Of a stretch of DNA of 25,948 bases, positions 14,748 to 21,501 are shown in pieces. The notes beneath the pieces are model-generated. The model was not told the origin of the DNA. It searched no databases and saw only the letters and a program-made list of their open reading frames with translations. The stretch lies in contig CAMLGG010000045.1 of NCBI GenBank assembly GCA_946479475.1, positions 1 to 25,948 of the forward strand, in the 5' to 3' direction. Within the stretch, counting starts at the first letter, position 1; each line of letters begins with the position of its first letter. A program made the translations under genes and the position numbers. This stretch comes from an uncultured Ideonella sp. Its GTDB lineage: Bacteria > Pseudomonadota > Gammaproteobacteria > Burkholderiales > Burkholderiaceae.

Positions 14748-16283
14748 TTCGCGCACCCCCGCCATCAGCTTGCCGAGCGTCGCCTCGTTGCAGGCGGCGA
14801 TGGGCAGCTCGCCCGCGATGCGGCCGCCGGCCATCACCAGCACGCGGTCGGCCAGGGCCAGGATCTCGTCGAGCTCGGAAGAGACGAGCAGCACCGCGCC
14901 ACCGGCGTCTCGCATCGCACGGAGCCGGCCGTGGATGAACTCGATGGCGCCTATGTCCACGCCGCGCGTCGGCTGGCCCACCAGCAGCACCGTCGGCCTG
15001 TGCAGCGCCTCGCGCGCGAGCACGAGCTTCTGCTGGTTGCCGCCGGAGAACCTGGCGGTCTTCAGGTCGGGCGAGCGGGGCCGCACGTCGTAGTCGGCCA
15101 TCATGCGTTCGGTGTCGGCGCGCATGCTGCGGCGGTGCAGCAGGCCAGCGCGGTTGTAGCGCGGCAGGCGGTGGTAGCCGAGGACCGCCGACTCCCAGGC
15201 CGGGAAGCCCAGCACCAGGCCGCGCCGGTGGCGGTCTTCCGGCACATGGGCCAGGCCCAGGCGGCGGGCGCGGCGCGGGGTGAGCCAGCGCACGGCCTCG
15301 AAGCGTTCGCCGTTCAGCTCCATCCGGCCGGCGGCGGGCACGGCCAGGCCGGCGAGGATGTCGAGCAGCTCGCTCTGACCGTTGCCCGAGACACCGGCCA
15401 CGCCCACGATCTCGCCGGGCCGCAGCTCCAGCGAGACGCCGCCCAGCCGCTCGACGCCGTGCCGGTCGCGCCAGTGCAGCCCATGCGCGGCGAGCAGGGG
15501 CGGCTCGGCCTCTTCACTCGAGGTCGCTTCGCGTTCCTCGCCGCGGCCCAGCTGCACACGGCGGCCGACCATCGCCTCGGCCAGGCCCTCAAGGCTGATT
15601 TCGCCCATCGCGGCGTCGAGCACCACGCGGCCGCCGCGCATCACCGTCACCCGGTCGCACAAGGCCGCGACCTCCTTCAGCTTGTGGGTGATGAGCAGGA
15701 TGGTGGTGCCGCGTTCGCGCAAGGCGGCAAGCGTCGCGAACAGGGTCTCGGTCTCGGCCGGCGTCAGCACGGCCGTCGGCTCGTCCAGGATCAGGATCCG
15801 GGCCCCGCGGTAGAGGGCCTTGAGGATCTCCAGCCGCTGCCGCTCGCCCACCGGCAGCGTCTCGACCACCGCATCGAGCCGCACGGCCAGGCCGGTCTCG
15901 CGCATCAGCGATTCGAGCTCGCGCCGGACCTTCTCGCGGGCAGGCTTCAGGCGCCAGCCCGGCTCCGCGCCGAGCAGCACGTTGTCGAGCGCGGTGAAGG
16001 TCTCGACCAGCATGAAGTGCTGGTGGACCATGCCTATGCCCAGCGCGATCGCGTCCTTCGAGTGCCGGATGCGCGCCGGCCGGCCGTCTATCGCGATCTG
16101 CCCGCTGTCGGCCGTGTAGAAGCCGTAGAGGATGGACATCAGGGTGCTCTTGCCGGCGCCGTTCTCGCCGACGATGCCGTGCACCGTGCCTCGCGTCACG
16201 CGCAGGCTCACCTCGTCGTTGGCCTGCAGCGCGCCGAAGCGCTTGCAGATGTGGCTCATCGCCACGGCATCGACTTCGCTCAA
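14745..16283 (-). CDS. Nucleoside ABC transporter ATP-binding protein, two ATPase domains
   Basis: The 512-residue protein powers the importer and carries two fused ATPase domains, as in the NupO/YufO and sugar-importer families. Domain 1 has Walker A GENGAGKST, LPVGERQRLEILKAL as signature region and Walker B ILILDEPTAVLT. Domain 2 has a degenerate Walker A (VSGNGQSELL), the signature FSGGNQQKLVLARE and LLVGQPTRGVD, the usual weak second site of this family. The start is uncertain. TTG 16283, overlapping the TGA of the binding-protein gene, keeps the first strand (VDAVAMSHICKRFG) and was chosen; GTG 16265 or ATG 16259 would shorten it. No strong ribosome site is seen, so translation is probably coupled. 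Confidence 0.92.
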   Translation of the reverse strand: MSEVDAVAMSHICKRFGALQANDEVSLRVTRGTVHGIVGENGAGKSTLMSILYGFYTADSGQIAIDGRPARIRHSKDAIALGIGMVHQHFMLVETFTALDNVLLGAEPGWRLKPAREKVRRELESLMRETGLAVRLDAVVETLPVGERQRLEILKALYRGARILILDEPTAVLTPAETETLFATLAALRERGTTILLITHKLKEVAALCDRVTVMRGGRVVLDAAMGEISLEGLAEAMVGRRVQLGRGEEREATSSEEAEPPLLAAHGLHWRDRHGVERLGGVSLELRPGEIVGVAGVSGNGQSELLDILAGLAVPAAGRMELNGERFEAVRWLTPRRARRLGLAHVPEDRHRRGLVLGFPAWESAVLGYHRLPRYNRAGLLHRRSMRADTERMMADYDVRPRSPDLKTARFSGGNQQKLVLAREALHRPTVLLVGQPTRGVDIGAIEFIHGRLRAMRDAGGAVLLVSSELDEILALADRVLVMAGGRIAGELPIAACNEATLGKLMAGVRE

Positions 16284-17251
16284 GGCTTGCAGGCGTTGGC
16301 GGCCATGTAGTCGATGACCTTGAGCTTGCCGGAGATGATGTCGGCGCGGGCGGCATCCACCTTGGCCTTCATCGCCGGCGTCACCAGCCGGGCGTTGTCC
16401 TCGTCGAGGGCCACGTCGACGCCGCCTTCCTTCAGGCCGAGCACGGTCAGCCCCGGCGTGGCCTTGTTGGCGGCGTTGTAGACCGCCACGTCGACCTTCT
16501 TGACCATCGAGGTCAGCATGGTGCCCGGGTGCAGGTGGTTCTGGTTGCTGTCCACGCCTATCGCCAGCTTGCCGGCATCCTTGGCGGCCTGGAAGACGCC
16601 GACGCTGGAGCCGCCGGCCGCGGCGAAGATCACGTCCGCCCCCTGGGCGATCTGCGCCTTGGCCAGCTCGCCGGCACGTGAAGGGTCGCTCCACGCCGCG
16701 GGCGTGGTGCCGGTCATCGCGTTGCTGATCTCGATCTTCGGATTGGCGTAGCGCGCGCCCTGCTCGTAGCCGCACTGGAACTTGCGGATCAGCGGGATGT
16801 CCATGCCGCCCACGAAGCCGATCCTGCCGCTCTTGCTGGCCATCGCGGCCATGATCCCGGCCAGGAAGCTGCCCTCGTGCTCCTTGAAGACGATGGATTC
16901 GACGTTGGGCAGCCTGACCACCGAATCGACCAGCACGAACTGCGTCTTCGGGAAGGCCTTGGCCACCTTCTCGATGCTGGAGGCCTGGGAGAAGCCTATG
17001 CCCATCACCGGGTTGGCGCCGCGCTCGGCCATGCGCCGCATGGCCTGCTCGCGCTGCGCCTCGTTGGCGATCTCGAAGTCGAGGTAGCCCTTGCCGGTGT
17101 CCTTCTTCCAGCGCTCGGCGCCGCGGTAGGCCGCCTCGTTGAAGGACTTGTCGAACTTGCCGCCCATGTCGTAGACGATGGCGGGGTCGGCCCAGGCCAT
17201 GGTGGAAAGCACGGCCAGCGCCGCGGCGAGGATCGGGGAGCGTGAGGTCAT
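16280..17251 (-). CDS. BMP-family nucleoside-binding protein
   Basis: The 323-residue periplasmic (or membrane-attached) protein captures nucleosides for the ABC importer. A signal peptide ends at about STMAWA (residue 21), with no lipobox cysteine, unlike the lipoproteins PnrA and BmpA. Family motifs are VYDMGGKFDKSFNEAAYRGA near the N-terminus, VMGIGFSQ, FVLVDSVV, EGSFLAGIMAAMASK, GRIGFVGGMDIPLIRKF, ADVIFAAAGGSSVGVF and AIGVDSNQNHLHPG; the aspartates and aromatic residues here line the nucleoside pocket in relatives. It is the first gene of the leftward operon, 52 bp from the divergent adenosine deaminase gene. No Shine-Dalgarno site is visible at ATG 17251. Confidence 0.94.
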   Translation of the reverse strand: MTSRSPILAAALAVLSTMAWADPAIVYDMGGKFDKSFNEAAYRGAERWKKDTGKGYLDFEIANEAQREQAMRRMAERGANPVMGIGFSQASSIEKVAKAFPKTQFVLVDSVVRLPNVESIVFKEHEGSFLAGIMAAMASKSGRIGFVGGMDIPLIRKFQCGYEQGARYANPKIEISNAMTGTTPAAWSDPSRAGELAKAQIAQGADVIFAAAGGSSVGVFQAAKDAGKLAIGVDSNQNHLHPGTMLTSMVKKVDVAVYNAANKATPGLTVLGLKEGGVDVALDEDNARLVTPAMKAKVDAARADIISGKLKVIDYMAANACKP

Positions 17252-17292
17252 GGAAGGCGCAAGGACAGCGGGATGGGGCCGATTGTCGGGCT

Positions 17293-17298
17293 TAGGAT
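17293..17298 (+). promoter_or_regulatory. Possible -10 box directly before adenosine deaminase
   Basis: TAGGAT ends 5 bases before the ATG at 17304. If used, transcription would begin at or next to the start codon, giving a leaderless message, which would agree with the lack of a ribosome site. No -35 match is seen at 16-18 bases. The rest of the 52-bp divergent gap must hold the operon promoter, but none is recognisable. Confidence 0.25.
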
Positions 17299-17303
17299 GG
17301 CGC

Positions 17304-18347
17304 ATGGAAGAGGCTGAACAACCCGATGTCGAGTCGCTGCGCCGGCTGCCCAAGGTGCTGCTGCACGAGCACCTGGACGGCGGCCTGGGCCACCGGACGC
17401 TGCTGCGCCTGCTGCGTGCCCGCGGCCTCGAGCCGCCGGCGCCTGACGAGGCCGGACTGGCCCGCTGGTTCGCCGAGCGGGCCCATGCGGGCAGCCTGGT
17501 GAAGTACCTCGAGGGCTTCGGCCTGACGGTGGCCGCGATGGCCGGGCCGGCGGCGATGAGCGAGGTGGCCTTCGAGGCCGCCGAGCAGGCCCGCCGGCAG
17601 GGCTGCCTGCTGGCCGAGTTCCGCATGGCGCCGCTGCTGCTGGAGAGCGACGAGGTCTCGGCCGAGGCGGCCGTCGATGCGCTGCTCGAAGGCCTGCACC
17701 GAAGTGCCCTGCCCACGGGCCTGATCCTGTGCGCGATGCGCCACGAGCCGCCCGAGCGCAGCGAGCGCGTGGCGCGCCTGGCGCTGCGCTTCCGGGCCGA
17801 AGGCGTGGTCGGCTTCGATCTGGCGGGGGCCGAATTCGGGCACCCCCCGGGCGATCACGCAAGCGCCCTCGCGCTCGCGCGCAACGCGGGCCTGCCCATC
17901 ACGCTGCACGCAGGCGAGGCCGACGTCGCCGAGCGGGTGATCGAGGCCGCCGATCTGGGCGCCACCCGCATCGGCCACGGCGTGCGCCTGGCCGACTGGC
18001 TGCACACCGCCCCCGGCCGAGAGCGCCTGGCCGAGGTGCGCGAGCGGGGGTTGCATCTCGAGCTCTGCCCTTCGAGCAACGTGCACACCGGCGCGGTGCC
18101 TTCGCTGGCCGAGCATCCCATCGCCGCGCTCTGGCGGGCCGGCATCAGCCTGTCGTACCACACCGACAACCCGCTGATGTCCTGCACGACGATGACGGAC
18201 GAGGCCGCCCTCCTCGTCGGGCCGCTCGGCCTGGGCCGGGCGGATCTGCTCGGCATGGCGCGCGAGGCGGCGAAGCACTCGTTCCTGCCCGACGCCGAGC
18301 GCGCCCTGGCGCTGAAGCGCCTGAGCGAAGAGGCTGCGTCCCACTAG
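17304..18347 (+). CDS. add: Adenosine deaminase
   Basis: The 347-residue zinc enzyme converts adenosine and deoxyadenosine to inosine and deoxyinosine. Zinc and catalytic residues are in place: HEHLDG (H21, H23), LHAGE (H202, E205), RIGHG (H225) and YHTDNP (D288), with the spacing of mouse ADA. Two positions differ from the classic pattern: HEH for HVH, and the second aspartate of TDD is N289, as in several bacterial members. SSNVHTGAV is also typical. ATG 17304 is chosen; an open frame extends upstream to 17178 but would overlap the binding-protein gene and lacks family features. The gene feeds the 6-oxopurine-type phosphorylase of the divergent operon. Its stop shares CTAG with the convergent receptor gene. 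Confidence 0.93.
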   Translation: MEEAEQPDVESLRRLPKVLLHEHLDGGLGHRTLLRLLRARGLEPPAPDEAGLARWFAERAHAGSLVKYLEGFGLTVAAMAGPAAMSEVAFEAAEQARRQGCLLAEFRMAPLLLESDEVSAEAAVDALLEGLHRSALPTGLILCAMRHEPPERSERVARLALRFRAEGVVGFDLAGAEFGHPPGDHASALALARNAGLPITLHAGEADVAERVIEAADLGATRIGHGVRLADWLHTAPGRERLAEVRERGLHLELCPSSNVHTGAVPSLAEHPIAALWRAGISLSYHTDNPLMSCTTMTDEAALLVGPLGLGRADLLGMAREAAKHSFLPDAERALALKRLSEEAASH

Positions 18348-20599
18348 AACATCGCCCTGAAGTTCACCCCCCAGGTGCGCGGCTCGTTGATGAAGCCGGT
18401 CAGGTTGTTGAAGTCGATGCCGCCGACCACGCGGACCTGGTTGGTGATGTTGCGGCCGAAGGCGGCCAGTTCGTACTTGCCCTCGCCCCAGAGGTAGCCG
18501 GCGCGCAGGCCGCCCTCGGTGAGCGGCTTGCCGGTGAACTCCTTCGATTCGTAGAGGAAGAAGTTGACCTTGCTGCGGTAGGTCCAGTCGGTCAGCACGT
18601 AGAAGTCGCCGTTGCCCACCGGCTGGGTGTACTTGAGCGTGAAGTTCACCGTGGTCTTGGGCGCCTGGGGCAGCGGGTTCCCGTCGATCAGGGCCTTGCC
18701 GTCGGCGTTCTTCGGGTCGGTGACGGTGCAGGCCAGGCAGGTCGAGACGGCCAGGCCCGGGTCCTTGATCTTCGTGTCGTTGTAGCCCACGCCCAGCGTG
18801 GCGAGCAGTTGCTCGGTCAGGTAGGCCTGCAGGTCCAGCTCGAAGCCGCGGCCGGTGGCTTTCTCGGCATTGAGCAGGATGTTGGAGTTGGCCGCCCCGC
18901 CCACGGCCGTGAGCTGCAGGTCCTTGACGGTGTAGCTGAAGACGTCGAACGACACGCGCGCCCGGCGGTCGAAGAGCTCGGCCTTCACGCCGGCCTCGAA
19001 GGAGGTGTTGTTCTCGGGCCCTGCGACGGACTGGCCGTTGAAGGCGCCGGCGCCCTGCACGCTGGAGCCACGGTAGCCGGTGGCGGCGCGGGCGAAGAGG
19101 TTCACGTCCTGGGCGACCGTGTAGGTGCCCGAGATGTCCCAGTTCACCTTGCTGTCGGACGGCGCGGCGGTGGTCGGCCCGGCGGCCTGCAGCTCGGCGA
19201 AGGTCGGCAGCGTGCCGAAGACATTGCTGTAGTAGTCCTCGACCGCGAAATCCTTCTTGTCGCGGGTGTAGCGCAGGCCGCCGCGCAGCTTGAACTCGGG
19301 CGTCACCGCGTAGTTGAGGTTGCCGAAGACGGCGTAGGCCGTGTTCTTCTGCCGCACCCGCTCGTAGCCGTTCTCGGGGTTGCCGGCGCCCAGCGAGTCG
19401 TAGCTGAAGCTCTCGATCTTGTAGTCCTCGCTGAAGACGTACAGGCCGGCCTGCCACGCGAGCGCGCCCGCGCCCGCGGACTCGAGCCGGAACTCCTGGC
19501 TCAGCTGCCTGTGCTCGGGCATGCCGTCCGCGGTCTCGGAGGAGAAGGGGATGGTGCCCGGGCCGGAAGGCGGGGCGAACGCCGCGCCGTAGCCGCCGTC
19601 GATGTCGCCCCGGCTGAGCGCATGCACCTGCTCCCAGCCGGTGATCGAATTCAGCGCGACGCCGTGGCCCAGGTCCCAGCGCAGTCGCGCGCTGGCGCCG
19701 TAGTTCTGCAGCTCCGAGCGGTTCACGCCGTCGGTGGAGACCTTCTTGTAGTCGAAGCCGTCGACCAGGTCGTTGGAGCCGGGCTTGATGATGTTGGCGC
19801 GGAACACGCGCGCCGAGCCGTTGAAATCGCGTCCGTGCACGTTGAACAGCGCGCTGAAATCGCGGCTGGGCTGCAGCAGCCATTGCAGGCGCACGGCGTT
19901 GTCGCTGTAGCCCTCCATCTTCTGCGTGGGGCCGGCCTCGTAGGTGTTCTCGACCCAGTCGTCGCGGTTCTGGCTGAGCAGCGAGACGCGCAGGGCCGAG
20001 CCCTCGCTCACCGGCACGTTGATGGCGCCCTCTGCGTTCACCGTCGAGAAGGTGCCCAGGCTGATGCTGCCGTAACCCTCGAGCTTGCGGCTCGGACGGG
20101 CCGAGTCGAACTTGACCACGCCACCCGGCGTGTTGCGGCCGAACAGCGTGCCCTGCGGGCCGCGCAGTACCTCGACGCGGTCGAGGTCGAAGACCGGGAA
20201 GCCCTTGAGGATGGGGTTCTCCTGCACCACGTCGTCGTAGACGAGCGAGACCGGCTGCGAGGCGTTGAGGCGGAAGTCGGTGTTGCCGTAGCCGCGGATG
20301 TAGAAGCGCGGGAAGGCCCGGCCGTAGGAGGATTCGATGTTCAGGCTCGGCACCCGGCCCGAGAGCACGCGGATGTCCTGCCCGCTGGTGGCCAGCACGT
20401 CCAGCATCTCGGGGCTGATGGTGCTGATGGAGCTGGGCACGTCGAGGATGTTCTCGCTGCGGCGCTCGGCGGTCACGGTCACGGTCTGCAGCTTGCCCGC
20501 CTCCGTGCCGGCGGCGTCCTGGGCCAGGGCCGCCGGGGCCAGGCCGGCCAGGGAAAGCGCGGCGGCCAGCGGGCGAAGGGCGATGCGGGGGTGATGCAT
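18344..20599 (-). CDS. TonB-dependent outer-membrane receptor, perhaps for nucleosides
   Basis: The 751-residue protein is an outer-membrane active transporter. It has a signal peptide cut after APAALA (residue 26), a TonB-box-like TVTVTAERR (39-47), a plug domain with DVPSSISTISPEML and VEVLRGPQGTLFGRNTPGG, and a 22-strand barrel ending in a terminal phenylalanine (FRAMF). Strand patterns such as LRGGLRYTRDKKDF and YELAAFGRNITNQ are typical. ATG 20599 is chosen because GAGGAGAGAGAG precedes it. Its position beside nucleoside genes suggests nucleoside or nucleotide uptake, but the sequence alone does not show the ligand; the family also takes siderophores, sugars and cobalamin. It is convergent with add. 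Confidence 0.9.
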   Translation of the reverse strand: MHHPRIALRPLAAALSLAGLAPAALAQDAAGTEAGKLQTVTVTAERRSENILDVPSSISTISPEMLDVLATSGQDIRVLSGRVPSLNIESSYGRAFPRFYIRGYGNTDFRLNASQPVSLVYDDVVQENPILKGFPVFDLDRVEVLRGPQGTLFGRNTPGGVVKFDSARPSRKLEGYGSISLGTFSTVNAEGAINVPVSEGSALRVSLLSQNRDDWVENTYEAGPTQKMEGYSDNAVRLQWLLQPSRDFSALFNVHGRDFNGSARVFRANIIKPGSNDLVDGFDYKKVSTDGVNRSELQNYGASARLRWDLGHGVALNSITGWEQVHALSRGDIDGGYGAAFAPPSGPGTIPFSSETADGMPEHRQLSQEFRLESAGAGALAWQAGLYVFSEDYKIESFSYDSLGAGNPENGYERVRQKNTAYAVFGNLNYAVTPEFKLRGGLRYTRDKKDFAVEDYYSNVFGTLPTFAELQAAGPTTAAPSDSKVNWDISGTYTVAQDVNLFARAATGYRGSSVQGAGAFNGQSVAGPENNTSFEAGVKAELFDRRARVSFDVFSYTVKDLQLTAVGGAANSNILLNAEKATGRGFELDLQAYLTEQLLATLGVGYNDTKIKDPGLAVSTCLACTVTDPKNADGKALIDGNPLPQAPKTTVNFTLKYTQPVGNGDFYVLTDWTYRSKVNFFLYESKEFTGKPLTEGGLRAGYLWGEGKYELAAFGRNITNQVRVVGGIDFNNLTGFINEPRTWGVNFRAMF

Positions 20600-20682
20600 G
20601 GACTCTCTCTCCTCGGTTGGGGACGACGATGCCAAGCAAGCGGCATGCACGGCGCGGGTTAGGGCCTGCGCGGCGATCCTAG

Positions 20683-20701
20683 CCATCGATGCCCCATCGA
20701 T
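20683..20701. promoter_or_regulatory. Tandem CCATCGAT sites upstream of the receptor gene
   Basis: CCATCGAT occurs at 20683-20690 and again at 20694-20701, a period of 11 bp, about one helical turn. Both lie in the divergent gap (20600-20745) between the receptor and methyltransferase genes. Same-face repeats of this kind often bind a regulator, but the regulator is unknown. Nothing else was recognised in the gap. Confidence 0.3.
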
Positions 20702-20745
20702 CTACCGCACGGAACCCGGGCTGTTGCCGGCTAGCATCGCCGCCC

Positions 20746-21501
20746 ATGAGACTGCCCTGGCCCCTGCCTGCCCTGCTCGCCTGGGGCGCTGCCTGGGCGC
20801 TTTTTGCCGCGGCGCCACGCGCCGGCATCGCGCCGCTGGCCGGCTTCGTGGCCGGGCTGGTGCTGGTGGCGGCGGTGGCCTGGCGCCTGGCCGCACCAGC
20901 CTGGCGCAAGTTGATCCTGGTGGCGGGCTTCCCGCTGTCCGTGGTGGCCGCGGGCGGCGCTGCCGGCGCCCTGCCGGCCTGGGCGTGGCTGCTGCCGCTG
21001 GGCCTGCTGCTGGCCGTCTACCCGATGCAGGCCTGGCGCGACGCACCGGTCTTCCCGACGCCCTCGGGCGCCCTCGCCGGCCTGGCCGCCGCGGCGCCGC
21101 TGCCCGCGGGTGCGCGCGTGCTGGACGCCGGCTGCGGCCTCGGGGCCGGGCTGCGCGCGCTGCGTTCCGAGTATCCCGAAGCGCGGCTCGAAGGGCTGGA
21201 GTGGAGCTGGCCCCTGGCGCTGGCTTGCGCATTGCGCTGCCGCTTCGGCGCCACGCGGGCGCAGGTGCGGCGCGGCGACATCTGGGCCGCGGACTGGTCC
21301 GGCCACGACCTGGTCTACCTCTTCCAGCGGCCCGAGAGCATGGCCCGCGCGATGGAGAAGGCGGGTCGCGAGCTGCGCCCCGGCGCCTGGCTGGCGAGCC
21401 TGGAATTCGAGGCGACGGGCTGGCGGCCGGCCGCCCGTGTGGGAGTGCCCGGCGGCAAGCCGGTCTGGCTCTACCGGGTGCCGTTCAATCCGACACGGTG
21501 A
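20746..21501 (+). CDS. Membrane-anchored class I SAM-dependent methyltransferase
   Basis: The 251-residue protein has a hydrophobic N-terminal half with about four membrane segments (roughly 4-23, 29-48, 56-73 and 78-94) and a C-terminal Rossmann-type methyltransferase domain. SAM-binding motif I is VLDAGCGLGAG (125-135), the acidic end of strand 2 is GLEWSW (E152) and motif III is RGDIWAADW (D178). The domain is short and lacks a recognisable substrate module. The membrane anchor suggests a lipid, quinone or membrane-bound substrate, which is an inference. ATG 20746 is preferred to an in-frame ATG at 20689 because it starts at the first membrane segment. The gene ends with a 17-bp convergent overlap with the hybrid kinase gene. 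Confidence 0.8.
   Translation: MRLPWPLPALLAWGAAWALFAAAPRAGIAPLAGFVAGLVLVAAVAWRLAAPAWRKLILVAGFPLSVVAAGGAAGALPAWAWLLPLGLLLAVYPMQAWRDAPVFPTPSGALAGLAAAAPLPAGARVLDAGCGLGAGLRALRSEYPEARLEGLEWSWPLALACALRCRFGATRAQVRRGDIWAADWSGHDLVYLFQRPESMARAMEKAGRELRPGAWLASLEFEATGWRPAARVGVPGGKPVWLYRVPFNPTR

Noticed and set aside
17178..17303. Upstream extension of adenosine deaminase
   Set aside because: It would overlap the divergent binding-protein gene and adds sequence not typical of the family.
17252..17303. Purine riboswitch or PurR-like operator between the divergent nucleoside genes
   Set aside because: The gap is only 52 bp and shows neither a riboswitch fold nor a PurR-like palindrome.
17292..20639. Minus-strand open frame of 1115 codons
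   Set aside because: It lies antisense to add and out of frame with the receptor gene; the product is arginine/glycine/proline-rich without domains, typical of a shadow frame in GC-rich DNA.
17729..20662. Plus-strand open frame of 977 codons
   Set aside because: It is antisense to the receptor gene over most of its length, and the translation shows no family motif.
20600..20686. Upstream extension of the receptor gene
   Set aside because: A clear signal peptide starts at 20599 with a GAGGAG site before it.
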